DNA of 64,000 nucleotides from Lathyrus oleraceus (GCF_024323335.1 NC_066585.1:532842582-532906581), one strand, 5' to 3'; positions 35,479 to 50,200 are shown, counted from the stretch's first letter. Notes: generated by a model from the sequence alone, not told the origin. Translations and numbers: made by a program.

Positions 35479-37283
35479 TGTAACACCCTTCTACCCAAAC
35501 GACATATTTATATATAATATCAGAGTACAACATGTAGAAGAGTTTACATTTCATACAACAAATCATCTATCGCATCACAACATAAAACATATTATTTAAT
35601 TTATTAAATCTTCGCAGCGGACAACAACATAATTATTATCATAATGTGCCAACATGATCTCAACAAAACATCTCAACAAATCATTCATCACAAACAACGT
35701 AAATAACAATAATATAGCTATCGGATCCCATAATCCCCGGTGTCACATGACCAGAGCATTTGACTCGACTCTGTAGAGTGACCCTACACTTATTCTTCGA
35801 ACCTCAACAATAGCTACTCTTCTTTATCTGCACATTGCTCATCATAGATGAACATAAACACATGCAGAAGGGGTGAGAATTACATTATTAAATAATAATA
35901 TAACGACAGAAATATAAACATAAATATGTTTCACATATGCCAACACAATTCATCCTAATCATCATAATCAATAACTCATGAACACCAACAACACAACACA
36001 TCAAATGCAATGCACACACCCATGCATGACTCAACACGACTCGGTATACCCATTTTGTGATCACTACAGGATCACCACTCCCAGATTCATCACCATAGAA
36101 TCCGAGTCCCCCGTAAGGAACCAAGCCTCTCAACAAGCCCGGAGTCAACAACATCATTGGAACTCATGTCCGTTCATCACTAGGCATCGGCCTTTCATGA
36201 ATGCATGCACATCAAACATGCATCATAATCATCATCGCAACAACAACATCATATAGTCATGTTATCATCATCATTAATATCATGACATACAACTCAACAA
36301 AACAACAACAACATCATAACGATATCACATAGTCACATAACACATTCATAATTAAACACGTAAATTCAACATATCCTCATCATGACACCTCATACAAATC
36401 ATATAATCACTATTAATTGTTTATAGTACAACTACAGCGACTTACTAAGAGTCTCGCAACTCAACGTACTCAAAACCCACCAACATTAGCTTCTGCATTT
36501 CACCAGTTCGCGCCGCCAACATAGGGACGCGCCGCAAACTCTCCAACTCAACACAGTTCGCGCCGCGAACGAGGGGTCGCGTCGCGAACAACTTATTTCG
36601 CTTCAGTACGCGCCGCGAAGCAGGGTTCGCGTCGCGAACAACGAATTACAGAACCCCTCTAAATCCTGCCCAGTTCGCGCCGCGAACTAGGCTTCGCGCC
36701 GCGAATCGCGCGCAACCAGAACCCTCTGCTGCAGAATTCAGCGCAGCTTCGCTTCTCTACTCGCCATAACCCGTACCCCACAGCTAGCAAACCAAAATCG
36801 ACATTTAACAGACACATATACGCAACATACTTCGATTACGATGCATATAACACAACAAAACTCACAAATCAGAGGATTTTCCATCAAAACCCCACTTTCC
36901 CAATCTCCCTAAAATCCCCAAAATTCATCAACAATTCAACAGATGTCATACAATTGCTCGCATATCATTGTTTAATAAGGTTCAGACCCCTTACCTCTTT
37001 GGATTGAAGGAAGTTCTGAGCACTCTCCAAGCTTCAGCTTTTCCGTTCTTCGACCTTCGCTCTACAGCTCTTTCCTCTTCTCTGCAGCTTTCCAACTTCA
37101 CGTGAAACTCTTCTGTTCCAAAAATGAGAATCTTTCTCTTATCCCAACTTATATATTTTCCAATAATTATTATTCCAATTAATAATAATAATAATCCAAT
37201 AATTCCATTTTATTTAATTAAATTAATAAAATAATATTATCAACTTAATTAAATAATTCTTTTACTTTATTTGGGGTGTTACA
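35479..37283 (-). repeat. 5' LTR of the Tekay element
   Basis: It is 1805 bp and pairs with 29149-30953. Differences seen by eye include one C/T change in ctactc(c/t)tctttatc, several changes in the first palindrome unit and a one-base indel in aaaacccca(a)ctttccc. Confidence 0.97.
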
Positions 37284-38983
37284 TTGGGTGTTTGGTTGTT
37301 GGGTGTATGTGGTAGGGTGATGGTTCGAGGTTGGTTGTTGGGTTTGGATGGTTTGACATTGGTGTTGGACGGGGACTTGTTGTTGGGCGTATGGTGACGA
37401 AGCTAGTTGGCGTGAATCAATCAAATACTTTGGCTCAAACACAAATTGTTGCGTTGTAACCGACCTAAACCATGTCATATATTGTTGAGTTGGTCTAGCA
37501 CCCTGTATGACTGATTCGTTTAAGATGTGTTGTCGTCGATTCCTCCAATGATGACATATCTCTTTTGCGAAGTCTCTCCAGTCGGAATAATCCCATTGGA
37601 CATCAACTCTTTTTTTATGCCAATCTCCCAAACACGTCAGAGGTTTTGAAATTTGGTGCTGCATGCCGAACTGCAGTTTTACCCGGTCACTCTGGTGCAT
37701 CATCATGGTTAACCTGATGATCAAGACCCAAATATAGTTAACCTGTTCACTGAACCGTATAATTGGTGTCTTTGTTATCCAAACTGCATCATCATCATGG
37801 TTAACCTGATGATCAAGACCCAAATATGACCTATAGATAAACTGTACAACAATACAACATGATTAGATGATAAATAATTTGATAAGTATTTTTCAATTAA
37901 AATAGAGTTGTGTAGGAGTATTACATTGTCTAGTCCAATGTGATCCAATAGATTGCGATAAACTACTATAGCGTGTTTCAGACATCTATTGTAGTTCATC
38001 CCTCTAACTGACCACCTAGATAAAAAACAATTGAAAAATATTATTTACAATTAATTGTAATATAAAGTCTAATTAATTATATGGTAAAGTTTTAAACTTA
38101 TTTTGTTGCAAACGAGAATATGAATTGCTTCTCGTTTACCGGGGCGAGTGACAACATTCTTGACCAACCCCATGCTTGTAGCAAATATGCGCATGAATAA
38201 AAAGTACAAGTATTTTTTTTTGGCATTTTTACACATTGCACTATATAGATGGGCCAAAACAGCTGAACCTCAACTATATGTGCTTACCTTATTTATGTTG
38301 CATAACAACGGTAAATACATAATATTTACCCTATTACCAATACTTTCGGGAAATAAAAAATTATCAAATAAAATCATAATATAACACCGAGCTTTAATTA
38401 TTTTTTCATACTCGGTAGACTCTTCGGTCAATGTTATACTCGCATAATATTGTTTGAGATATCTTAAATTAATACCTTGCCCCCTAGCTTGACCGGATGT
38501 CTCTCCCGCAGCTTGGTCGTCACACAAAGGGGCACCCAGTAATTCATTGCAAATAGAGTTATCCTGGTTAACTCTACCATTCACGTCCTTTCCATCGATA
38601 CGTAGACCCAACAACATGTAAACACCCTCAAGTGTGACGGTACACTCTCCGAAAGGAAGGTGAAATGTGTGGGTCTCGGGTCTTCATCTCTCCAACAAAA
38701 CAAGAATAAATTTGCAGTCAATCGAGCACGAGACTATATTGAGGAGATTTCCAAAACTGCATCCTCGAATATATGGTTCTATCAAAGGATCGTGGGGTAC
38801 ATATTCATGTACACGACATCAAAATCGTTTTGGGTCCTAATAAAACATAAGTAAGAAATAAAATAAGAAGAAGTCATATATAATAAAAACATATATAAGA
38901 AATATATACGAAATAAGTAATAAGAAGTAATAACTTACAAATGTCGAGATATTGTCGATTGTTCCTCGATGTTCATCGTCCAT
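37284..38983 (-). pseudogene. Plant mobile domain (PMD) protein pseudogene, 5' part
   Basis: Exon 1 (38983-38939) encodes MDDEHRGTIDNISTF. Exon 2 (38836-38288) encodes the start of the PMD fold, including PETHTFHLPFGECTVTLEGV, then YMLLGLRIDGKDVNG. Exon 3 (about 38270-38100) continues with AVLAHLYSAMCKNAKKKYL. The following exons (about 38000-37775 and 37720-37284) give DRVKLQFGMQHQISKPL, a WHKKRVDVQWDYSDWRDF region and the Q/T-rich tail. PMD proteins occur in plants as host genes and inside MULEs, and are associated with silencing-type functions. Two in-frame TGA codons (38819-38821 and 38684-38686) and the Tekay insertion in the tail make it a pseudogene. A segment containing catcatggttaacctgatgatcaag occurs twice (about 37700 and 37795). 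Confidence 0.82.
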
Positions 38984-39590
38984 AGTCAATAGAGACATAC
39001 TGCTGTAGAGGTTGAGTGTGGTAAAGATGAAGTGTTGTAGAGGTTGATTGCAAGTGTTGTAGATGATGAGATGTTGTGAGTTGATGCCATATTTATAGAT
39101 GAGTAAGTGTTAAATATGTTGAATAGGTACGTAACTTGTGAAGCATTGGATTAGGTGCATGCATGTGACAAGAGTGTAGGCGCCTAAGGCTATGGCGCAT
39201 GCTTGCTTTATGACATGCATGGTCATATGCGCCACTAGACTTGGCGCATGCATGTCTTTTTATGCATGCAAGGAAGAGGCGTCAAAGGCTTGGGTGCATA
39301 CCTTGCTTTATGCGTCATTGGAATGAGTGTATGCCTTGAAATATTAGGGCAAAGATTCCTTATGTGCAGCCGCATGGTTTGTGTGCAGAGATTCTTACCA
39401 GGCGCATGCATTGTGTTATCTTGTCTCTGCATGGATTCTTTACATTGCATTGTCTTGTCTTTACAGATGAATTGCGTGATCAATGCATACACCGTTTACC
39501 CTATTTAATTGCATGTGAATAACAGATCAATGCATTCACCATTAGTAGAAACACTAAAGTTATATTTAAAAAAATGTCTTCCTCACCACA
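38984..39590. promoter_or_regulatory. MULE divergent intergenic region with GCATGC repeats
   Basis: This lies between the PMD start (minus) and the transposase remnant (plus). It contains many gcgcatgc, gcatgcatg and ggcgcc motifs at about 39155-39290, the same kind of motif as in the terminal repeats. It is likely to hold both promoters. Small ORFs here are not genes. Confidence 0.4.
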
Positions 39591-39647
39591 TTACATGATC
39601 AATGCCCATACCGAAGGTGAAATATTTTAGCATCAATTATTCGGTTT

Positions 39648-40620
39648 TTGTTTTTGCAACACATAAGTAACACGGTTTATAATAAATCGACGATCAAATT
39701 TTCACATCTGAAACAAAGAATAGAAAAGAAATTGCAGTGCAATCATGTAGGCCAAATCATCTATAAAAATCCGGTGTGGTTTGCAGACAATCAAGTTACG
39801 CATTATCAAAACCTTTTTTCAAACACTACCGTGAAGAAATAAGATTGTCAAACGCATATGCAGTACGGTGAATCGACAATATTCCATTGGAGAAGTGGAC
39901 TAGGGCATACGACAACTGTCAACATTGGGGCCACATGACAATAAATCTTATGGAATCAATAAACTTTGTCTTCAAAGACATTCGAAACCTACCTATAACC
40001 GCTTTGGTGCAGGTAATATATTGCATGCTAGGGGCACTGTTTGAGATCAGATGTTCCAAATGGAGTTCAGTGTTGCAATCGGGACAGTTGTTCAGTGATG
40101 CTTCAATGAAATTCATTAGACACGAAGTTGTCAAAGAAAACACACACGTGGTCACGGTGTTTGACCGTACTAAAGGTTTGTACAGTGTTACTGAGTCCAT
40201 GGATCACAATGAAGGCATGCCGATGGGATAATACATAATGGAACTAGATAGAGGTTGATGCGACTGTGAAAAGTTCCAAGCCTTTCATACACCTTGCTCC
40301 CATGTCATTGTGGCATGTTCAAAGGTTTGAAGGAATCCATCATACTTACTATCTGACATTTACAAAGTCATAAACCTATCAAATGTTTATAAAATTAGTT
40401 TTTCAGTAGTTGCAAAAGACGATTACTAGTCAGAATATCAAGGGGACATTGTCTGACACAATGAAGTTATGCGAAGAAAGAAAAAGGATCGCCCAAAAAT
40501 CACCCATATTCGAACCGAAATAGATACGGCGAATAAAATGATTCGACTATGTAGTTCATGTCGCCAGCCAGGTCACAATCGTACTAACTGTCGTAGTGTT
40601 GGAACGAGCACAACAAGATA
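39648..40620 (+). pseudogene. MuDR-type MULE transposase, C-terminal remnant
   Basis: The recognisable part starts at about 39880 with EKWTRAYDNCQHWGHMTINL and runs to 40231 (NLPITALVQVIYCMLGALFE). After a stop it continues into a SWIM-type zinc finger at about 40260-40310 (CDCEKFQAFHTPCSHVI) and a final CCHC knuckle at about 40550-40595 (CSSCRQPGHNRTNC). This is the usual C-terminal order of plant MULE transposases. The DDE catalytic part upstream is missing; 39648-39842 gives only a degraded ORF. It cannot encode an active transposase. Confidence 0.88.
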
Positions 40621-40782
40621 ATTTTACATGAACTTCTTTTGCAATATATAAAAAATAAAAATTATTTCATATGATAACTTTGTAAAGAAATACCATCACA
40701 AATAAATAAACACATTCAACACACAAGTAACACATAAACAACAACACAAACAACTATAACAATTAAAATACTATTACTATAA

Positions 40783-41076
40783 CTAAGCGATTACAACCAT
40801 CAAAACAATTTTGAACCTATTATGCACCATCCTGCGAACATCTCTGTCAGTCTTAATATCCACCAATTCAAACACTTCTCCATTTTGGTTGAACGTGGAC
40901 TCAAGCCATTGAATCCTTCTAATCCTTTCATCATCCGCAATTTCCCCTTCTAACCAACGATGCAACGTCCGATTAAGACATTCGAACGAATCTATATTCC
41001 AAAGTCGAATCTTTATCGGAGGTGCGAGTGCTGAAAAAATTAAATCGGCATTTCTCTTATGAGTGGATTTAGACAT
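40783..41076 (-). CDS. Uncharacterised 97-aa ORF carried by the MULE
   Basis: The ATG at 41076 starts MSKSTHKRNADLIFSALAPP and the frame is open to a stop at 40783. The product is hydrophilic with charged residues (EGEIADDERIRRIQWLES; DIKTDRDVRRMVHNRF) and a hydrophobic end (IVLMVVIA). There are no cysteine motifs, signal peptide or membrane span. I chose this start because the upstream extension to 41364 is low-complexity sequence from GCATGC repeats. I recognise no family. It lies between the transposase remnant and the right terminal repeat and is the only uninterrupted ORF of the MULE proper. It may be a real MULE accessory gene. Confidence 0.5.
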   Translation of the reverse strand: MSKSTHKRNADLIFSALAPPIKIRLWNIDSFECLNRTLHRWLEGEIADDERIRRIQWLESTFNQNGEVFELVDIKTDRDVRRMVHNRFKIVLMVVIA

Positions 41077-41219
41077 GATTAAAGAACAAAAAATTGAAGG
41101 AGATTGAAGTATAATGAAATAAAATGTGATTGAAGGATAAAAATTGTGTGAAAAAATATGTGAGATGCACAAGGTATTTATAGATGAAGAATGAATTGCA
41201 TGCGCCAAAGGGTTAGGCG

Positions 41220-41340
41220 CCACAAGCACATGCATCACAAGCACATGCATGCGCCAGAAACATAGGTGCAAGACACATGCATGCGCCAGAAACATAGGTG
41301 CAAGACACATGCATGCGCCATCAATCCCGACGCCTCGTTG
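41220..41340. repeat. Direct repeats of about 37 bp near the right MULE end
   Basis: The unit acacatgcatgcgccagaaacataggtgcaag recurs at about 41233-41310, with partial copies beside it. It is an internal extension of the GCATGC-rich terminal repeat. Confidence 0.8.
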
Positions 41341-41518
41341 CAAAGTCTTGGAAGCATGTGCCAAAAAAACTGACGCTTCCTCTTAGTGTTAAATGGATGC
41401 GTCAGATCATCGTCGCATCTATTCAAAAAAATAGTTATTTATGTAATTTTTTTTAAAATATTAGTTATTTCAGGATTTAATTTAAAATATTGGATTATTT
41501 AAAAAAAAATCGCCGCAC
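41320..41518 (-). repeat. Right terminal inverted repeat of the MULE
   Basis: The reverse complement matches the left end at 28224-28420. The repeat finishes about 75 bp before the GrxS16 start codon. Confidence 0.78.
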
Positions 41519-41593
41519 TCAATTAGACTCCAATAACTAGAAAGTTGTTCCACCCCTTTTCACTTTCTCATTCACTCTATCCACCATTCATCA
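41519..41593 (+). promoter_or_regulatory. Residual 5' flank/5' UTR of GrxS16
   Basis: Only about 75 bp of non-MULE sequence separate the MULE end from the ATG. It is CT-rich (caccccttttcactttctcattcactc), as plant 5' leaders often are. No TATA box was seen, so promoter elements may lie in the MULE terminal repeat. Confidence 0.5.
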
Positions 41594-44542
41594 ATGGCAA
41601 CCCTCATCAACCTTTCTTCTACGCAACTTCTCTCTTTCCACAGTTCAACCTCTTTTCATCCCCGAAATACCCCTACCCTTTCACTAAATTTACACCCCAA
41701 CTCTTCTTCAAACCTACGCCCAATTTCCATCAAACCCTACCACCATTCCCGAAAGCCTCACACATGGCTGGTGACTATGGCAGTGAAAAACCTCGGCGAG
41801 ACCGAATCGGTGACGGTGTCTCCGGAAAGCGACGGACCCGCCGGAGAATTGCCTCCGGAAGCAGGAGTTTATGCTGTTTATGACAAGGACGGCGAGCTTC
41901 AGTTCATCGGTTTGTCGCGTAACATTGCTGCCACTATTTCCGCGCACCGGAAGTCGGTTCCAGAGCTTTGTGGTTCCGTTAAGGTAAGAATCTCAATGAA
42001 GGACTTTAAGTTTTGAATTGAATTGAAGTGTGTGATAAAGAGATTGTTCTATGTTTTGATTTTCGTTGTGTTAAATGCAAAGCTATGATTTTTGTTGATA
42101 AGTTCAGTTATTAATTATCATTTATCAACGAAAAATCATATTTTTCTAATGAAAAGAAAATATTCAAACTTCAAAACAATTTGTGGCAGTAATGTAACTT
42201 AATTATGTCTTGTTTATTTTCAATGACTTCAAAGAATAATTCAGCTGTTGATTGTTTCGAAGATTTGGGATAGAATTGAGGTGATATATACATTCTCGAG
42301 GTCGAAGAAAGAGAGAGAACTTGCGAAGGATGTGCATATGCAAAATCATCTTAGAATAGATGTCGAAGGAAGGAAAAGAAAATAAGGGTTTCTCCGTATT
42401 ATAAGAAAATGGGTAGGATTTAAGTTCATTTTTGTGATAAAGGTTATTGGCTACATTATGCTTTCTACTTTCTAGTGTTACTAAGCTAAGAGAGTATTTA
42501 AGGCCATTTTTAGAGTAAGGGATGGCAACATGCTGCAACAGAATTGATTTCTGCCTTTACTTCTCGACAAGGGTAATGTCGAAGCCCTATCCTCAAGTCT
42601 ATTTACCCTTATACTAATATGGAAGGGATATTTATTATGCACTCTTTTCTTTTATAGTTTTCCATAAGCAAAAGAAAGAATAGACCGGTGGTTTTAGTCC
42701 GTGTTGTCTAATATCGGCCATGGCGGATTTTTTTACTACTGCCATGGCCCATGGCCAATTTGTGAAGGATGGCGGTGTCATATGGGAGATTTTAGGATTT
42801 GCTCCACGATTTTAGTAACATATTAGAGTCAAAAGGAAAGACAAGCAAATGATTTTTGTTGCTGTTATTATTGATGGATGAAACTGTGAATTCTTGAAAA
42901 TCTTATTTCAAACAGGAATAGTAATGGACATATAGTTTCAACCACTAGGAAAAACATAAGGCGTATTGTATATCATCACTTATTTTTATGTTTGTTTCTT
43001 AAGCAAATAGGGCTAAAAGACAAATGCCATATGAAACTCTATTCGACACAATTAGTGGGCACATGTTAGTGACATGTGAACCCAGTGATATGGAGTGTTG
43101 AAAGAGTGTTTTGTCATTCCTTATAATTATGATTCTGAGTTGTTTGCTTTCCTGTGTTTCGTTCATAAGTCATATCGGATGGATAAGTTTTCCCTTGAAT
43201 TTATTGTCATGTTTCTTCTGTCCTAGTTCTTGTGAAGCACCACTTGTATTCCTTCTTTCCTTTTTGTTTTACTTCTTATTATAAAGCTTTCTGATATTTA
43301 AAGAGATGCATAGTAAAATTTTCATCGGCGTATGAAGTATCTTCTTCATAAACACAATCTTTTTTTATATGTTGGTTCTAGAGAATAAAAGGCCATAGAT
43401 GAACCCACAAAACAACCAACCATGTAGAGGGTTTATGTGAGGAAGAGGTGTGGGGCTCAAGCAAATCATCATATGAGATTGAGCCAGCTAGCTGTTAGAG
43501 AATTTTGTTTTAGGTAGGGTAACGGGATGCCAAAAAGTATTGGGCATCCTGTCATTCTGGAAAGTAGGAGTATGCCAATCTTATAGGAGTTTTATCCATC
43601 TTGTTTTGTTACTATCATGCTGCTCTAACTCTTTTTGCTAGAGAGATTTTCTCTTAGTTAGCAAATAGTACCATTCTCTGTTTTTTTCAGACTTGAATCT
43701 ATCCAAGAGTTGATGGGTCTGATTCTGTATTTGGAATTCCCAAACCATGTTTGCGCAAAAGCTACTCAAGACAAACTTTTATCTAGACTATGATTTGAGG
43801 CTTTTCAAATGTGATACCAAGCATGCATAGTATAACCCATACGTCACAACCCACGTCTTATTTCTGTTTTTTAAAGTTATTTACAACATCAAGTAGACTA
43901 AAAGGACAACTCTAATCTACAAAAAACAGTATAAAACTCTTGCACTATTTTAATTCTATTCAAGATCACCTTTCTCCAAATCTTCTGTGATATTACTCTC
44001 CTAATGATGAATTTTTCATTGTGAATTGTTTGCTGTAGGTTGGGGTAGTGGATGAACCTGACAGAGAAGCTCTAACCCAAGCATGGAAGTCATGGATGGA
44101 AGAATACATAAAAATCACAGGCAAAGTTCCACCTGGTAATGAATCCGGAAACGCCACTTGGATAAAACAACAACCTAAGAAGAAGCCTGATCTTCGATTA
44201 ACACCCGGTCGTCACGTGCAACTAACCGTCTCTCTTGAGGAGCTCGTCGACAAATTGGTTAAAGAGAACAAGGTAGTTGCATTCATCAAGGGATCAAGAA
44301 CTGCGCCGTTATGCGGATTCTCACAAAAGGTGATAGGTATTCTCGAAAAGGAAGGAGTAGATTATGAGAGTGTGGATGTGTTGGATGAGGATTATAACTA
44401 TGGATTGAGGGAAACTGTTAAAAAGTATAGTAACTGGCCTACATTCCCTCAGATATTTTTGAATGGTGAACTTGTTGGTGGTTGTGATATATTGACCTCC
44501 ATGCATGAGAAAGGTGAAGTGGCTGGTTTGTTCAAAAAATAA
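41594..44542 (+). CDS. GRXS16: Chloroplast monothiol glutaredoxin S16 (GIY-YIG-like plus Grx), two exons
   Basis: Exon 1 is 41594-41983 (130 codons) and exon 2 is 44039-44542, joined in phase 0 over a GT-AG intron of 2055 bp. The product is 297 aa, close to Arabidopsis GRXS16. Residues 1 to about 62 are Ser/Thr/Pro-rich with basic residues, as in plastid transit peptides. A GIY-YIG-like domain follows ([21 protein letters not shown]) and crosses the intron. The C-terminal glutaredoxin domain has the monothiol CGFS site at residues 222-225 ([10 protein letters not shown]), TFPQIF and GGCDI for glutathione/Fe-S binding. CGFS glutaredoxins carry [2Fe-2S] clusters with glutathione; the plastid S16 type also has redox-controlled N-terminal nuclease activity (family knowledge). 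The frame is intact. The MULE lies just upstream. Confidence 0.97.
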
Positions 44543-45312
44543 TTAACTGTGCAAGTGAACTTGCATTTTTAGGCATTCTTTTGAAATAATGAGGAACTAG
44601 CTAGCTAGGAGTAGAATGTGTGGAGCATTAAGGGAAGGAGAAATGCTGGTCATGCCTTGTTGTATTAATCTTTTAAGTACAAGGGTAGAAAGAAAATAAT
44701 AATTATATGTATATTTTATTTCAACCATAGTAGAAAATGCTTGTTTTTTTTCATATGTGCTGTATATTTGTCTTTTACAGCCATTTACAAACTAAACAGT
44801 ATTTTGTAACAATATTAACATTGCCAAGGTTAATTTGGCGACTCAGTTTCTTGTTCTACTGCTTATTTCTCATTTAGCAAAATCAATTTGTCCTTATTTG
44901 TTTGTCGTTTTACATCTTCAAAGATGTTTTCATTTTTTTTTCTTTCATTTATACCTTTATCACTTTTTTATTATACATTTTTATTAATAACTAAGAATAT
45001 GTTTATTTAAATGAAGAAATAAAATGCATAATTGTACTTCAATACAGTTTTTTTTCTTTTTTTTCATGTCTTATAAAACCTACAGCACAATGGACTATAA
45101 GGTGTGAAACTTTAACAAATTGAGATTAATGAAAGACAATCAAAAGTAAAACTATTATTGATTGAATGAACAGGTGAAAGAGAGAGGCTGAAGTTTCTCA
45201 TCCTCATATTGTTAAGATTTTTTTCTTTAAAGAACCTTACCTTCTCAGTATTTAGTCACATGCTGATATATGCTCTAAAAACACAAGACTAATAAGCAAG
45301 AAGAATTAACTA
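44543..45312 (+). other. Spacer between GrxS16 and the beta-glucosidase gene
   Basis: It is AT-rich. The first 200 bp or so should be the GrxS16 3' UTR, and the last few hundred bases the promoter and 5' UTR of the beta-glucosidase. No other gene was seen. Confidence 0.5.
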
Positions 45313-48854
<3,542 letters not shown>

Positions 48855-49270
48855 AGTAAGTAGATCTAGTTCAAATATATAACCTTCTCTCTTTTTCCTT
48901 GGTAACATTTTGGTTCTGTGTCCATGTGAAAGAAAGTTGCATGAATAATGGTTTGTAAACTTGTGTATATAAAGATATGTTGGTATATTATGTGCCTGAT
49001 AAAACTTTTATATGAAGATGTGTCTGATGGAAATATATGTAGTCTTAAATATTGCTTAGTCTGCATCACTTTTGGTCTTTTAATGTTATATGGCTTAGCA
49101 GGCTCTCAAAAACAATGTTAACTAGTCCTAATATAGCTAATGTATACATTGAGCTCACTGAATGCCAGCTTAAATGCTAGCATTCTTCTCTTAGGTTCTA
49201 CTTATTAGAGACTCAACCTATTCGCGCTAATATGAAGGGTAAAAGACAGAAAAGATAAACATAATAACAT
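48855..49270. other. Beta-glucosidase 3' flank
   Basis: AT-rich sequence, probably including the 3' UTR. No separate gene was seen. Confidence 0.5.
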
Positions 49271-49594
49271 ATCTGATTAACGTCTGGTCGTCACGTCAAA
49301 CTAACCGTTCCTTTTGAGGGCGTCCAATTGGTCTGGTCGTCACGTCAAACTAACCGTTCCTCTTGAGGGCGTCCAACTGGTCGTCCCTCTTGAACTCATC
49401 GACAAGTTGGTAAAAGAGAATAAGATAGCTGCATTCATCAAGCGATTATGAAATGCGCCATTATGCGGATTCACATAGGGTGATAAGTATTCTTGAAAAG
49501 GGAAGGAGTAGATTATGGGAGTGTAAATGTGTTGGATGAAGAATATAAATATGGATCGAAGGAGATATTTTAAAAGTATAGTAGTTGGCCTACA
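49271..49594 (+). pseudogene. Duplicated fragment of GrxS16 exon 2
   Basis: The sequence matches 44195-44450 of GrxS16 colinearly, from the region before the glutaredoxin domain (ggtcgtcacgt-caactaaccg) through the active-site stretch (gcgccattatgcggattcaca) to agttggcctaca. Several indels and stops break the frame. A 49-bp unit beginning ctggtcgtcacgtcaaacta is tandemly duplicated (from 49284 and 49333). It ends abruptly at 49594. All of it lies in one exon of the parent, so retroposition and DNA duplication cannot be told apart. Confidence 0.92.
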
Positions 49595-50200
49595 GAAGAA
49601 ATTATCGGGTCGAGTTGCGGACTAGGTCGCTCTTTTTAAGATGTTTCACGATACTGCCCAAAGTTATGCAAAGTAGTCGAACTGCCGCGTCACCTCCAGG
49701 ATAAAACAGCTCAATTCTATACTGTATGATTACTATTTGCATGATAGATAATCGGTCTAGAAATACACCCTCTTATGATACAAAGACCATTCAAATATGG
49801 TATAAATACCACTAATAGTATCTGGCATGACGACCAGTCGTAATAATTTCTCAAACCAAGAGAAATTACAATATTTTTCCAATAATTCTCCAAAGAGAAT
49901 TCAAGAAAATACTCGGAAAATTCAACGAGTAGAAAGAAAGGGGGAGAAGTTGGCGCTTCGATAATTCGAAAGACGCAGAGTTATATGAGTGAAGAAGGAA
50001 AAACTCAAAATAAACTTTTGGTGTATTTTAGAATTAAACAAGGATTTTTCTTATATAATGAAGTGAGGAAGGAAATATGTCTCACCTAAGTAATGTGGGA
50101 CTAAATAATTTTTTCAACTAACACACAATCTGAGACTTGACTTAAGGAATTTTTTCAAATTCATCTCCCTATATTTAAATATTGACATAATGTTCCAACA
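49595..50200 (-). mobile_element. Probable 3' LTR of the copia element
   Basis: Its right end reads tgttccaaca, which on the minus strand is an LTR start TGTTGGAACA. It matches in form the LTR end at 53284 (ttccaaca). A TATA-like ttatataag on the minus strand lies near 50055. The left end was not located, and the sequence shows little similarity to the 5' LTR part at 53284-53434. Confidence 0.45.

Larger units (their letters stand above)
29149..37283 (-). mobile_element. Nearly intact Tekay/Del-type chromovirus (Ty3/gypsy)
   Basis: The element is complete, 8135 bp, with two 1805-bp LTRs that both start TGTAACACC and end GGTGTTACA. A 5-bp target duplication, TTGGG, flanks it at 29144-29148 and 37284-37288. 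The 5' LTR is at 35479-37283, followed on the minus strand by a perfect initiator-Met tRNA primer-binding site. A single gag-pol frame follows, then a G-rich polypurine tract and the 3' LTR. By eye the LTRs differ at only a handful of places, so the insertion is young. Because of the exact duplication, the PMD pseudogene can be read across the insertion. Confidence 0.97.
28224..41518. mobile_element. Mutator-like element (MULE) with a PMD pseudogene, interrupted by a Tekay element
   Basis: Long terminal inverted repeats are visible. The left end (28224-28420) and the reverse complement of the right end (about 41320-41518) share gcRR-cga-ttttttttaaataa, then aaattaaaT-ctgaaata and tgatctgacgcatccatttaaca, over about 200 bp with moderate divergence. 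Inside are a minus-strand PMD pseudogene, a plus-strand MuDR-type transposase end and a small minus-strand ORF. Without the Tekay insertion it is about 5.2 kb. I could not identify the expected 9-bp target duplication, so the ends are approximate by a few bases. The catalytic part of the transposase is missing, so the element is non-autonomous. Confidence 0.8.

Noticed and set aside
38660..38854. Plus-strand ORF of 64 aa
   Set aside because: Antisense to PMD exon 2.
41545..41883. Plus-strand ORF of 112 aa overlapping GrxS16 exon 1
   Set aside because: An alternative frame of exon 1; the GrxS16 frame has homology and joins exon 2 in phase.
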